A stretch of DNA of 64,000 nucleotides from Woeseiaceae bacterium (GCA_021773055.1 JAJFKV010000064.1:101968-165967), one strand, 5' to 3'; shown: positions 31,009 through 40,557, counted from the first letter of the stretch. The notes: generated from the letters alone by a model not told the origin. Numbers and translations are program-made.

Positions 31009-31314
31009 TCAGGGGCGGGGTCCGTCCAGAAGTCCGGTATTCGTTTTGACCTCAAGTGGACTAATTCTGGCTTTCAGATAGCTTAGTGATCCTATTGGTG
31101 CCGTGAACCACAGCAATGCGTAATAGGGTCCGAGTTGCATTAGAACCAGGAGTGTCGATACTGCTGTCACTATCAATATGATCAGCGAGAAAACCACGGA
31201 TACCAGTTTGTGAACGCCGACAGACTTTTCGCATTGGCTGCATACTGAGTTGTTGAACAGCAGGTCTTTAACCGGTATCGATTCCCGAGAGCAACCTGGA
31301 CATTCTCTGTTCAC
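31009..31314 (-). CDS. small zinc-ribbon membrane protein, unknown function
   Basis: About 101 residues from GTG at 31314 (MNRECPGCSRESIPVKD). Two Cys pairs (CPGC and CSQC) about 20 residues apart look like a zinc ribbon, followed by two membrane helices (LVSVVFSLIILIVTAVSTLLVL and GPYYALLWFTAPIGSLSYL). An in-frame ATG at 31431 would give 140 residues but adds a leader unlike the rest, and it would run up to the divergent GFA gene. I do not recognise a characterised family. It is convergent with the diguanylate cyclase gene, seven bases away. Confidence 0.6.
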   Translation of the reverse strand: MNRECPGCSRESIPVKDLLFNNSVCSQCEKSVGVHKLVSVVFSLIILIVTAVSTLLVLMQLGPYYALLWFTAPIGSLSYLKARISPLEVKTNTGLLDGPRP

Positions 31315-31431
31315 GGTATTCGACGTCTCCAGTTTTGTAATCGCGGTGGTCCCACAACAGTATGCTACTGAATGCGAGTCCCCGTCGAGTGTTAAACTGC
31401 GGACTGGCGGTTGGCTGGAGAGTGAATTCAA

Positions 31432-31836
31432 ATGCTAATGACGGGCGAGTGTTTCTGCGCAAAGATAAGCTACGAAATTTCAGGGATACTACGCGACGCA
31501 AGGTCGTGCCATTGTTCGCGTTGTCGCAAGGCGTTCAGTTCTCAGGCGTCCGCTTACGCCCTGGTCGATCCGGACGAATTCAAATGGCTAACTGGCGAAG
31601 ACCAACTGACGTCATTTATTGGAGATCACGGGTTTGGTTTACAATTCTGCAATACGTGTGGCTCCACGTTGTGCGGCATATTCAAAGGCGCTGTGCACGG
31701 CGTAACTCTCGGGTGCATAAATGGAGACCCGGACGTCGAAATCGGTCGGCACATTTTCGTGGGCTCCAAAGCATCATGGGAGGTTATTCCTGACGGCGTC
31801 GTGACCTTCGAAGAAGGTGGAAATGGTGTGATGTGA
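31432..31836 (+). CDS. GFA (glutathione-dependent formaldehyde-activating)-like zinc protein
   Basis: 134 residues of the GFA/CENP-V fold. Zinc-binding cysteines: GECFCAKISYEI, CHCSRCRKAF and FCNTCGSTLC. It ends with the WEVIPDGVVTFEEG tail common to the family. Most members have no tested activity; the type member promotes addition of glutathione to formaldehyde. No formaldehyde pathway is nearby, so the substrate is open. It is one of several small, unrelated genes in this accessory stretch. Confidence 0.85.
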   Translation: MLMTGECFCAKISYEISGILRDARSCHCSRCRKAFSSQASAYALVDPDEFKWLTGEDQLTSFIGDHGFGLQFCNTCGSTLCGIFKGAVHGVTLGCINGDPDVEIGRHIFVGSKASWEVIPDGVVTFEEGGNGVM

Positions 31837-31899
31837 CTAGAAACTTCTAATTGATACTGCTCGCAATTGCAAAGACCAGCCAGGCCGACAGAGGAAGCA

Positions 31900-32274
31900 A
31901 TGCGCTCCGAAAAAAAACGACTTGCCCGTGAACAGGCTACCATGACCAAAATGGTCGGTATTTATTGCTCCGCTCACCATGACAATTCTCACCACATTCT
32001 GTGCGCAGCGTGTCAGGAATTCCTGGACTACGCTGAGCTGCGATTGCAGAAATGTCCCTATGGGGAAGATAAGCCAACCTGCGCCAACTGTCCGATTCAC
32101 TGCTACAAGCCTGCTCGAAAGGCCCAGGCCAGCCAAATCATGCGCTATGCTGGCCCCCGAATGCTTCTTCGTCATCCGTTACTCGCTATTGCCCACCAAC
32201 TGGATAACTTCCGAAAGGTCAGGCATCCACGCGAGTCGACACGAGAACAAAGAATGCAATCACGAAAGAAATGA
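31900..32274 (+). CDS. nitrous oxide-stimulated promoter family protein (PF11756-like)
   Basis: About 124 residues, ATG at 31900 with GAGG five bases upstream. A basic start (MRSEKKRLAREQATMTKMVGIYC) is followed by CSAHHD, CAACQEF, RLQKCPYGEDKPTCANCPIHCYKP and a basic C-terminal helix. The order of cysteines matches a family of small proteins named from a nitrous-oxide-induced promoter in Pseudomonas; their function is unknown. The Cys-rich layout suggests metal or Fe-S binding, which is inference. Confidence 0.75.
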   Translation: MRSEKKRLAREQATMTKMVGIYCSAHHDNSHHILCAACQEFLDYAELRLQKCPYGEDKPTCANCPIHCYKPARKAQASQIMRYAGPRMLLRHPLLAIAHQLDNFRKVRHPRESTREQRMQSRKK

Positions 32275-32320
32275 TACGTCGACTTTCACTCAACGAGATC
32301 TCTTGCGTAGAAAATAATAA

Positions 32321-32683
32321 ATGGATACCCGAATGAAGATTGCTTACACAGCTATTTTGGTCATATTGACGTTTCTGGCCATTTCCTCTGGCATCACAAA
32401 GGTGCTGTTAATGCAGCGGGATGTTGAATTTTTTAGTCAGTATGGCTTTTCCAATACACTCCTTATTATTTACGGATCTGTGCAGTTGATTGGTGGACTC
32501 TTGCTGCCATTCGGAAAAACAAGATTCGCTGGCGCTGCAATCGTGGCGATGACGTTTCTCGTTTCTCTTGTGGTATTGCTGATGGACGGCAACATACCTG
32601 TCAGCGTAGTTACTATTGTTATGACTCTACTTTTGGCTGTGGTCATGAAACAGAGTTGGAAAACTGCCCCGTCCCTGTCGTAG
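32321..32683 (+). CDS. DoxX-like small integral membrane protein
   Basis: 120 residues with four predicted membrane helices (AYTAILVILTFLAISSGITKVL, LLIIYGSVQLIGGLLLPFG, AGAAIVAMTFLVSLVVLLMDG, VVTIVMTLLLAVVM). The GITK and GxxQLIGGLLL pattern fits the DoxX/DoxD-like superfamily. Role unknown. After its TAG the same frame stays open for another 46 codons to 32824; that stretch is discussed as a finding. Confidence 0.65.
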   Translation: MDTRMKIAYTAILVILTFLAISSGITKVLLMQRDVEFFSQYGFSNTLLIIYGSVQLIGGLLLPFGKTRFAGAAIVAMTFLVSLVVLLMDGNIPVSVVTIVMTLLLAVVMKQSWKTAPSLS

Positions 32684-32866
32684 GGCCAGATTCATGACGA
32701 TGCCGGCATAGAACTCTATCCTGAGTTCAAGGTGCTTTTCCTGGCAAATGTATTGCAAGAATCTCAGAAATTCGCATCTATAGGCGATTACGAACATATA
32801 CCGATTGCAACCCATGCCCGATAATTAGATTTCCATTTGTCTTTTCGTCATAGCAACAGCCTATTT

Positions 32867-34114
32867 ATGACCGATTCGCTATTCAGAAAAGCAGCCGTTG
32901 AATATCGGACAAACCACTTCGTTTCGAACACAAGAATGGTTTCGCCTTTAAGCTTTTCGACTTTCTCACTGTTCGTGAGCATCGTTTCTGCTTCTGTTAT
33001 TGCGTTTTTGTTTTTCGGAAAGTATTCGCCGAAAGACACCGTACGTGGATATGTAACAACGACGATGGGGGGCGTTGAAGTCTACGCCCAAAGTGACGGG
33101 ACGATTTTGGAACTGCTTGTTTCAGAGGGGGACTTGGTCTCAGTAGATCAGAAACTCCTGAGTCTCAGTACATCAAGAGCCGTGGGCCAATCGGCGGCGA
33201 CCCGAAGAGAGGTAATTTCGGTCCTTCGATCCGAGCAAGCAGACTTGCTCATTCAAGCCCAGCGGGAGAGTGACACATTTGACGTTCAAGAACAGGGAGT
33301 GAAAGAAGACATATCATCCTTGCAAGCACGTTTGAAGTTACTGGATGAACAGCGCAAGGACCTGGTAAACGGGCTTCGACTTTCAGAACGTGCTTTGGAG
33401 CGACTCACGACGCTGCAAGCCTCGGAGCTTGTATCACAAAGGGATCAAGACCAAGCGAATGTCGCTGTCGTTGAGTCTAAACTGCGGCTGCGCGACCTGG
33501 GCTTGTCTACGGACTCTTTACTATCAGACATCCGTCGTAGCCAGCTGAAACTGGTTGAATTACCAGTTCTCCGCGACACTCGCGCCGCAGAAATGCGGGT
33601 CCGGTATCACCAGCTTTCAATTAAGATCTCCGAAAGTATGGGGCGCGATATGCAGCGAGTTTTGGCCCCATCCACCGGCGTCGTTTCCGGGCTACTCGTT
33701 CGAGAAGGCCAGACTATTTCTGCGAGCAGTCCGTTATTGAATATAGTTCCTGAATACGCTGATTTCTACATAGAGATCCTGGTGCCAACTCGTACTATCG
33801 CATTTGTTCGAACAGGCGCGCCGGTTAAGATTCGATACGACGCGTATCCGCATCACAAATTCGGAACATATCAGGGTGTGGTAGACAGCGTCTCTCGTAC
33901 GACCGTTCTTCCCGCGGACAAGCGATTTCGCATAACCATCACAGAACCGGTGTACATGGCTCGTGTTCGAATCCTGGAGAAAAATGTTTCCGCCTATGGA
34001 AAATCGCGACCGCTTCAGTCCGGGATGACTCTTAGCGCAGACGTACTGCGCGATGAGCGACGGCTGATTGAGTGGATATTCGATCCGCTGATCAGCGCGG
34101 CTCAAAAACTATGA
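32867..34114 (+). CDS. HlyD/CvaA-type periplasmic adaptor of a peptide exporter
   Basis: About 415 residues. N-terminal cytoplasmic tail, one membrane helix (LFVSIVSASVIAFLFFG), a lipoyl half-domain (GGVEVYAQSDGTILELLVSEGDLV), a long alpha-hairpin coiled coil (~residues 100-230), the second lipoyl half (VLAPSTGVVSGLLVREGQTI) and a beta-barrel domain (GAPVKIRYDAYPHHKFGTYQG). This is the adaptor linking an ABC exporter to an outer-membrane TolC channel. ATG at 32867 is preferred to TTG at 32837. It overlaps the exporter gene by ATGA. No TolC gene is adjacent. Confidence 0.9.
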   Translation: MTDSLFRKAAVEYRTNHFVSNTRMVSPLSFSTFSLFVSIVSASVIAFLFFGKYSPKDTVRGYVTTTMGGVEVYAQSDGTILELLVSEGDLVSVDQKLLSLSTSRAVGQSAATRREVISVLRSEQADLLIQAQRESDTFDVQEQGVKEDISSLQARLKLLDEQRKDLVNGLRLSERALERLTTLQASELVSQRDQDQANVAVVESKLRLRDLGLSTDSLLSDIRRSQLKLVELPVLRDTRAAEMRVRYHQLSIKISESMGRDMQRVLAPSTGVVSGLLVREGQTISASSPLLNIVPEYADFYIEILVPTRTIAFVRTGAPVKIRYDAYPHHKFGTYQGVVDSVSRTTVLPADKRFRITITEPVYMARVRILEKNVSAYGKSRPLQSGMTLSADVLRDERRLIEWIFDPLISAAQKL

Positions 34115-36219
34115 CAGACGATTCGACTTTGAACCTGCGTTTTTTTCATCGAATGCGACTGCGCATTCAATATCAGACTGAAGCTGCCGAGTGTGGCCTT
34201 GCCTGCCTGGCGATGATACTTACGTTTCATGGCAAGCGAACGGATCTTTCCGCGTTGCGGCAACGTTGGGCGATTTCAATGAAAGGCCTGACCTTCGCGC
34301 AATTAATCGAAATTGCCAACAGAATGGACCTGTCGGGCCGGCCGCTGCGACTTGAACTCGCCGACCTCAAGAACCTTAAGACTCCCTGCATGCTCCACTG
34401 GGGTCTAGATCACTTTGTGGTTCTTGCAAGGGTCAGTTCCAGATACGCCGAAATTTTCGATCCGGCGATAGGTAAGAGACGGCTGCCGCTAAGCGAAGTG
34501 TCCAATCTATTTTCCGGAGCTGCTCTGGAACTGCTGCCCAGGAGCAATTTTGACAAAGCACCAGCAACCAGGAGCTTATCCTTCAAACGGTTTTTTGCTA
34601 ATACTAAAGGAATCGGATGTGCCCTGTTCCAGCTTCTCGGTCTTTCCGTTGCACTACAAGTATTCGTGCTGGTTACCCCTTTTTACTCTCAGATAGTAAT
34701 AGACGATATCGTTGTAAGCGGTGATCTGGACCTATTGTTGTTATCGGCTACAGCATTTTGCGGGTTGGCCATTTTCATCGCGATAACCTCTGGCTTCCGT
34801 TCGTGGGTAATCATTTACATGTCGTCGACCCTCAATTTTCGTTGGTCTTCCGGATTGTTCCACCATTTACTTCGACTTAGGTACGACTATTTCGAAAAAA
34901 GACATATCGGAGACATTCAGTCCCGGTTTGGCTCCATGAATGCGATTCGTGATCTTGTTACGACTCAGGTTGTCGAGGCGCTAATTGACGGATTGATGGC
35001 TCTAACCACTGCGGTTGTCATGTACCTGTATAGCCCGGTGCTCGCAGGAGTTGTTGTACTGTCGGTGCTGATATACCTGATCGTGCAGTGGCTACTGTTT
35101 GGGCCTTTGCGCGCTGCCTCATTAGAATTGTTGGTTCGAACAGCTTCCCGAGATACTTTTTTTCTCGAGACGATTCGCGGGATCCTGGCGATCAAGAATT
35201 TCGGTAACGAGTCTTTTCGAGATGTAGGTTTCGAAAACCGGATGGCTGATAGTATCGCCGCGGCCGCTGATGCGGGACGTATTCGAGTTTGGGGTGAGGT
35301 TGCCAGTTCGCTTGTTTTCGGCATACAAAATGTATTGCTGGTTTGGGTTGCTGCGCGCGCGATCATCGAGGGTTCTTTCACTGTTGGAATGATGGTAGCG
35401 TTCCTGGCATATAAGATTCACTTTGTCGCGCGTTCCGCAGGACTGGTCGACAAGGTCTTTCATTTCCGACTGGCACGAATTCACCTGGATAGACTGGCGG
35501 ACATTGTCGAGGCTAGCCCCGAAGAACTGAATAATTCAGTTGTTAGTGCAAACACTCTTCGACCCAATAATCTATCGGGTCAGATTCACGTTCGAGATAT
35601 TTGGTATAGATACGGAATAAACGAACCGTTTGTAATTAGTGGACTGGATCTTCAAATCGAATCGGGTGAGCACGTCGCTATCGCTGGCCCATCGGGTTCT
35701 GGCAAGAGTACGCTGCTGAAGATTCTAATCGGACTAACGTCGCCACAAAAAGGAGACGTATTGATTGACGGCATGTCTTTAAGGGCAATGGACCTGTGCA
35801 CTTACAGGCAAAACATCGGTGTCGTCATGCAAAGTGACTACCTGATGAGTGGCACGCTGCTTGGCAATATTTCGTTTTTTTCTTCAGAACCGGATGAAGA
35901 AAAAGTCGACGAGTGTTGTCGGGTTGCAGGAATAAGAAGCGAGATCGCTGCAATGCCAATGGGCTACTACACATTGGTTGGCGATATGGGGGATGTCTTG
36001 TCCGGCGGCCAAAAGCAACGGGTTCTTCTCGCAAGGGCGCTGTACAGAAACCCACAGATCCTGTTCCTGGACGAGGCCACAAGTCATCTCGACACGGATC
36101 ACGAAAAACACCTCGTTGGAGAAGTCTCCGCCCTCAACATCACGCGTGTTGTTGTCGCTCATCGACAAGAGACACTTCGGCACGCTGATCGAGTAATTAA
36201 TCTGGGTATGCCGCTTTGA
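34111..36219 (+). CDS. peptidase-containing ABC exporter (C39 PCAT, CvaB/bacteriocin type)
   Basis: About 702 residues. An N-terminal C39 peptidase domain has QTEAAECGLACLAMIL (catalytic Cys), LHWGLDHFVVL (His) and IFDPAIGKRRL (Asp); all three look intact, so it should cleave double-glycine leader peptides. Six membrane helices follow, then an ATPase domain with GPSGSGKSTLLK (Walker A), LSGGQKQRVLLARAL (signature), ILFLDEATSHLD (Walker B) and VVAHRQETL (H-loop). With the upstream adaptor it forms a type I secretion system for a processed peptide. No leader-bearing substrate gene, immunity gene or modification enzyme was recognised nearby. Confidence 0.92.
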   Translation: MTDDSTLNLRFFHRMRLRIQYQTEAAECGLACLAMILTFHGKRTDLSALRQRWAISMKGLTFAQLIEIANRMDLSGRPLRLELADLKNLKTPCMLHWGLDHFVVLARVSSRYAEIFDPAIGKRRLPLSEVSNLFSGAALELLPRSNFDKAPATRSLSFKRFFANTKGIGCALFQLLGLSVALQVFVLVTPFYSQIVIDDIVVSGDLDLLLLSATAFCGLAIFIAITSGFRSWVIIYMSSTLNFRWSSGLFHHLLRLRYDYFEKRHIGDIQSRFGSMNAIRDLVTTQVVEALIDGLMALTTAVVMYLYSPVLAGVVVLSVLIYLIVQWLLFGPLRAASLELLVRTASRDTFFLETIRGILAIKNFGNESFRDVGFENRMADSIAAAADAGRIRVWGEVASSLVFGIQNVLLVWVAARAIIEGSFTVGMMVAFLAYKIHFVARSAGLVDKVFHFRLARIHLDRLADIVEASPEELNNSVVSANTLRPNNLSGQIHVRDIWYRYGINEPFVISGLDLQIESGEHVAIAGPSGSGKSTLLKILIGLTSPQKGDVLIDGMSLRAMDLCTYRQNIGVVMQSDYLMSGTLLGNISFFSSEPDEEKVDECCRVAGIRSEIAAMPMGYYTLVGDMGDVLSGGQKQRVLLARALYRNPQILFLDEATSHLDTDHEKHLVGEVSALNITRVVVAHRQETLRHADRVINLGMPL

Positions 36220-36289
36220 GCAGTTGATCTCGCAGCCGAAAGCGGCTGCCCAGGTGATAAACTGCAAAGAGGCTTTTGGGGGACAAATA

Positions 36290-36814
36290 ATGTCGATTCA
36301 AGAATGGGCAGCGCTAGCAGAGATAATCGGTGCAGTTGCCGTGGTAGCGTCGCTGATATATCTGGCTGTTCAAGTTCGCCAGAACACTCACGAGCTATCT
36401 ATGAGCTTAAGGTCAACTGAGCTCGCTGCATTCGAGCGAAATGTAGAATCCGGCATCCGCATCCGCGAAATATTTATTCTCAATCCCGAAATCCTGGAGT
36501 TGTACGCGCGAGGCGGCAAGTCTTACGCGGATCTGGATGAGGACGAAAAACTGAGGTTCGATATGGTTCTCAGAAATGTGTTTTCCGCATTGCAGGGCGC
36601 GTACGTACGGCAGCTGACATTCGGCAACGATCCGGCAAACTTTGCTGGCAGTGAACGCACGCTGGATCAGCTGGTTAGTGGCCGGGGTATCCGCGACTGG
36701 TTGAGCCACAACAATCCCGACTGGCGCCCCGAATTTACCGCGTTGGTACAGCAGCGTGTGCACCTGTTTGAGGAAACGGTTGAGAAGGCTTCGGAGGCAG
36801 ACCATGTCCCATAG
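36290..36814 (+). CDS. membrane-anchored protein of unknown function, paralogue-like to 7526-8005
   Basis: 174 residues, ATG at 36290 with GGGGGA six bases upstream. One N-terminal membrane helix (LAEIIGAVAVVASLIYLAVQV) is followed by RQNTHELSMSLRSTELAAFE and a helical domain (EDEKLRFDMVLRNVFSALQGAYVRQL, HNNPDWRPEFTALVQQRVH). The layout matches the broken gene at 7526-8005, so the genome holds at least two members. It is seen widely in marine gammaproteobacterial genomes as a DUF-type protein; no function is known to me. Its 3' end overlaps the HAD gene by 11 bases. Confidence 0.7.
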   Translation: MSIQEWAALAEIIGAVAVVASLIYLAVQVRQNTHELSMSLRSTELAAFERNVESGIRIREIFILNPEILELYARGGKSYADLDEDEKLRFDMVLRNVFSALQGAYVRQLTFGNDPANFAGSERTLDQLVSGRGIRDWLSHNNPDWRPEFTALVQQRVHLFEETVEKASEADHVP

Positions 36815-37499
36815 CACATCCGTTTCGACCATCGTTTTCGATGTGAACGAAACGCTCCTCGATATCACGGCGCTCGAACCTCTGTTCGAGCGCGTCTTCG
36901 GCAACCGGTCCGCGATGAGAGAGTGGTTCGCGCAGTTGATCCTCTACTCCGAAACCATGACCTTGTCGGGCCTTTACACTCCATTCGGCGAACTGGCCAT
37001 AGGAACATTCCGTATGGTCGCATCAACTCATGGGCTAGCAATCGCCGCCGGTGATATCGAAGAACTCAAGGAGCGACTCGCTACTATGCCGGCGCATCCC
37101 GATAGCGTTCCGGCCCTCACTCTGCTGCGAAACGCGGGATTCCAGCTTGTGACTCTTACAAATTCGGCGAGCGCATCTTCACCCACGCCGCTTGAACGTG
37201 CGGGACTCAGCGGCTTCTTCGAACGCTCATTCAGCGTCGAGGAAGTTCGAAAATTCAAGCCAGCCCCGGATACCTATCACTATGTGGCAAACGAGCTAAA
37301 TGTCGAGGCATCGAACCTGTGCCTCGTCGCCTGTCATCTATGGGATACGATCGGTGCCCAGGCCGCTGGCTTCTACGGTGCATTCGTAACTCGTGCCCAC
37401 AATGCGATTCTGCCTGCACCAGACGTTCCAATGCCGGACTTTATCGCACCAGACCTAACCACGCTTGCCGATCAGATCGTTCGCCGCTGGCGAGTGTAG
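36804..37499 (+). CDS. haloacid dehalogenase, type II-like (HAD superfamily)
   Basis: About 231 residues. HAD motif I appears as IVFDVNETLLD (nucleophile Asp), motif II as VTLTNSASAS, the Lys region as VRKFKPAPDTYHYV, and a variant motif III as CLVACHLWDTIGAQAAGF. The ETLLD start and NSAS motif are typical of L-2-haloacid dehalogenases rather than phosphatases. ATG at 36804 gives the family start. True dehalogenase activity needs testing, since many type II HADs act on other substrates. Confidence 0.85.
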   Translation: MSHSTSVSTIVFDVNETLLDITALEPLFERVFGNRSAMREWFAQLILYSETMTLSGLYTPFGELAIGTFRMVASTHGLAIAAGDIEELKERLATMPAHPDSVPALTLLRNAGFQLVTLTNSASASSPTPLERAGLSGFFERSFSVEEVRKFKPAPDTYHYVANELNVEASNLCLVACHLWDTIGAQAAGFYGAFVTRAHNAILPAPDVPMPDFIAPDLTTLADQIVRRWRV

Positions 37500-37590
37500 G
37501 TCCGTGGTAAAACACCCGCGCACCTGGTTGATCGCGGACGATGTCATTGAATTGGTCTCGCCTACGTTTGCTGAACACCTGAGTTAAGTA

Positions 37591-38022
37591 CTACTGTCCG
37601 TTCATTACTTTGGAATTGTGTTCGCTCAACAATTTCCATTGCCCATCGACACGTACCCAGACCATTGTAAATGCAAGCTTATCCTCAATCGGTTTTCCGG
37701 CCCAGGTCCCAGGGGCGCGAAGTGTGCCCAGCGTAACAATCACATCGCCGAGATCGTGTATCGGCCCACGGCGAATCGTTACGCTTTCATAAACCAGCTG
37801 GCCCGAGCCGATCATTCGGACGGTCCATGCCCGATCGTGCCGCTCTCCGTCCACACCAACATAAAAATAATCGGCATGCAGGATATCGTTAGCGACATCC
37901 GCATCATTCGTGCTCCAGGTGTTCAGGTAGTCTTGCTCCACCGTAGTTATTTGTTCTGTCGCGGCAAACAAGGTTGAGCCGAATAAACAAAGTGACAGTA
38001 TTGTAATTCTCATTTTTGGCAA
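37591..38022 (-). CDS. exported NTF2-like (DUF4440/SnoaL-type) protein
   Basis: 143 residues. A clear signal peptide (MRITILSLCLFGSTLFAA) precedes one NTF2-like cone-fold domain: VEQDYLNTWSTNDADVANDILHADYFYV and the closing FTMVWVRVDGQWKLLSEHNSKV. Such domains serve as small-molecule pockets or binding proteins; no specific ligand is suggested. It is convergent with the HAD gene, and the 91-base gap holds only a short 27-codon open frame. Confidence 0.8.
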   Translation of the reverse strand: MPKMRITILSLCLFGSTLFAATEQITTVEQDYLNTWSTNDADVANDILHADYFYVGVDGERHDRAWTVRMIGSGQLVYESVTIRRGPIHDLGDVIVTLGTLRAPGTWAGKPIEDKLAFTMVWVRVDGQWKLLSEHNSKVMNGQ

Positions 38023-38073
38023 GCCCGATTAATTGAAGTTGAACATAGTGACCCGGACAGGCTGCGAATTATT

Positions 38074-38625
38074 TCAGGTCGGTGGTCGATGCAACTCGAA
38101 ATGGTGTTCCTTACATAGCGAGCCTCTAAAAATCGCCTCTTTCGTTTGTGTATGTTGTAGCCCAACAGTATGGAGCAACTTTATCGCCGCAATATTGCGC
38201 GAATCTGTAATACCGATAACTCGATGAGTATCTGTTTCCTCGAAAATGTATGTGACCGCGGCGGCTACCGCCTCGCTGCCAAGTCCCAGACCCTGCGACT
38301 GTCTGCAGAGCGTGAAGCCGATCTCGCACTCGGATTCGCTCGCCGAGCGGCATATGCCAATGTCGCCGATGAGCACGTCAGTTTCGCGTTCGGCGATACC
38401 CATTTGAAACCATATTCCCGGCTTGAAGAAATCAGCTACTGAACTTGAATTTAGAAAATCCAGAGCGGCAACCTCCGATTGAGCCAGCCAGCCCTGGTAG
38501 CGACCGACCTCTTCATCGCGCCGGTAGGACTGAAAATCCGCCAGGTCGGTTGGCGAGAGCCTTCTAAGTAGCGTTCGGTCGGTCACTATCGGGAAGTTTC
38601 TCGGCACGGTGTCTGGTTCCAGCAA
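38074..38625 (-). CDS. GNAT family N-acetyltransferase (RimJ/RimL-like)
   Basis: 183 residues. The start MLEPDTVPRNFPIVTDRTLLRRLSPTDL resembles RimJ/RimL-type GNATs (TxRLxLR-like strand). The acetyl-CoA loop is GFTLCRQSQGLGLGSEAVAAAV (R/QxxGxG/A pattern), followed by HRVIGITDSRNIAAIKLLHTVGLQ. The acceptor could be a protein N-terminus or a small molecule; neither is shown. The gene is divergent from the ArsR-methyltransferase gene with 145 bases between. Confidence 0.85.
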   Translation of the reverse strand: MLEPDTVPRNFPIVTDRTLLRRLSPTDLADFQSYRRDEEVGRYQGWLAQSEVAALDFLNSSSVADFFKPGIWFQMGIAERETDVLIGDIGICRSASESECEIGFTLCRQSQGLGLGSEAVAAAVTYIFEETDTHRVIGITDSRNIAAIKLLHTVGLQHTQTKEAIFRGSLCKEHHFELHRPPT

Positions 38626-38703
38626 TGGTGGGCTTTGGCCGCGAGGCTAACAACTACATCATAGTTCATAGGCTGACGCGCATTAATTCGTTCGATAAAG
38701 TCG

Positions 38704-38732
38704 TTGGGTTACTGCGACCATCTCTGTATACT
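38704..38732 (+). promoter_or_regulatory. promoter of the ArsR-methyltransferase gene
   Basis: TTGGGT (38704-38709), a 17-base spacer, and TATACT (38727-38732). Transcription would start near 38739, giving a leader of about 32 bases that contains the inverted repeat at 38745-38772. Found by eye; strong -10, moderate -35. Confidence 0.55.
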
Positions 38733-38744
38733 AATCAAGCATTA

Positions 38745-38772
38745 ATATAAAAGAATCCTTATATTCTTATAT
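38745..38772 (+). promoter_or_regulatory. candidate operator (AT-rich inverted repeat) over the ArsR-methyltransferase start codon
   Basis: The ends ATATAA (38745-38750) and TTATAT (38767-38772) are perfect inverted repeats. The inner GAAT and ATTC also pair if two extra bases are allowed in the left arm. ArsR-family regulators of methionine and S-adenosylhomocysteine cycles bind AT-rich palindromes, and this one lies directly in front of such a regulator, covering the first two bases of its ATG. It leaves no room for a normal ribosome-binding site. Confidence 0.55.
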
Positions 38773-39664
38773 GAATCCATCAACAGACAACCTGCTACTG
38801 CAATTCAAAGCACTCGCCGACCCGGTCCGGGCGAGGCTGGTCACCCTTTGTGGGGTCGCCGAATGCAGCGTGTCTGAGCTAACCAAGGTGACCGGCCAAA
38901 GCCAGCCGCGTATCTCCCAGCATGTAAAACAGCTATGCGCAGTGAACCTGCTTGAGCGCTTCAAAGATGGCCACTTCGTTTACTACCGCGTTCAAAACAC
39001 GGGTGATGGCTCCGCAACTCGCCGCCGCCTGCTCGCCTTGCTCCCGGAAGACGAACCGCAGTTTCAAAAGGACATCGACAAGCTGCGTGAAATCCGTGCG
39101 GACGGTGAAGTCGTGCCAGTCCCGGTTTCCGAGGGCGACAGGTTGCTTTACCGAGCATTGGTTGAGTTGACGGTCGCCCGGCCGTTGGGTGAGCTTCTCG
39201 ACATAGGCTGCGGCCAGGGCCGCATATTGAAGTTACTGGCGTCACGTTCGCATCGAGCAGTCGGCGTTGATATCGACTCCGATGCTCGCCGCCTGGCGCG
39301 CGCCGAGCTGTTGCTGGCAGGAACACCGAATACATCGCTTCGGCAGGGCGACATGGTGTCGCTGCCGTTTGACGACAAGGAGTTCGACACGATTATTCTC
39401 GATGACGTATTGAGTGATGCGAAAGACCCTGCCGCTGTGTTCGCCGAAGCGAAGCGTCTCCTCAGCGACGATGGTCGAGCGCTTGTGCTGGCATCCGTTG
39501 GTGACTCCGATATTTCTGCATTGCGGTCCCAGTTTGCTGCCTGGGCAGCGGCCGCCGATCTCCGTCTGTCTACACCACGATCCATTCCTGCTAACAATCC
39601 TGATTGGTTACTCGCGGTAGCGACAATTGCCGATCGAACGGAGCACGCGCCCGTCGCGGCTTGA
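38771..39664 (+). CDS. ArsR-type repressor fused to a SAM-dependent methyltransferase domain
   Basis: 297 residues. Residues 1-95 are an ArsR winged helix (LLLQFKALADPVRARLVTLC, AECSVSELTKVTGQSQPRISQHVKQL as recognition helix). Residues 115-290 are a class I methyltransferase fold (LLDIGCGQGRILKLLA, GVDIDSDARRLARAEL, FDTIILDDVLSDAKDP). No metal-sensing Cys motif is seen. The same fusion precedes metF/metH in many proteobacteria, suggesting the C-terminal domain senses SAM or SAH and represses methionine-cycle genes. metF starts 13 bases downstream. Sensor identity is inferred; active methylation is the alternative. Confidence 0.88.
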   Translation: MNPSTDNLLLQFKALADPVRARLVTLCGVAECSVSELTKVTGQSQPRISQHVKQLCAVNLLERFKDGHFVYYRVQNTGDGSATRRRLLALLPEDEPQFQKDIDKLREIRADGEVVPVPVSEGDRLLYRALVELTVARPLGELLDIGCGQGRILKLLASRSHRAVGVDIDSDARRLARAELLLAGTPNTSLRQGDMVSLPFDDKEFDTIILDDVLSDAKDPAAVFAEAKRLLSDDGRALVLASVGDSDISALRSQFAAWAAAADLRLSTPRSIPANNPDWLLAVATIADRTEHAPVAA

Positions 39665-39668
39665 GTAG

Positions 39669-40547
<879 letters not shown>

Positions 40548-40557
40548 GGTTGTAGAG

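Noticed and set aside
32627..32815. Minus-strand 62-residue frame ahead of the HlyD gene as exporter substrate
   Set aside because: No double-glycine leader, no ribosome site, and it overlaps the DoxX-like gene; composition looks like a shadow frame.
36290..36814. Immunity protein for the putative exported peptide
   Set aside because: It belongs to a broader membrane-anchored family with another member at 7526-8005 far from any exporter, so position alone does not support immunity.
37504..37587. 27-codon frame (GTG start, contains TWLIADDVIELVSPTFAEHL) between the HAD and NTF2-like genes
   Set aside because: Too short, no clear ribosome site and no recognised similarity; it may be a gene remnant but cannot be told from chance.
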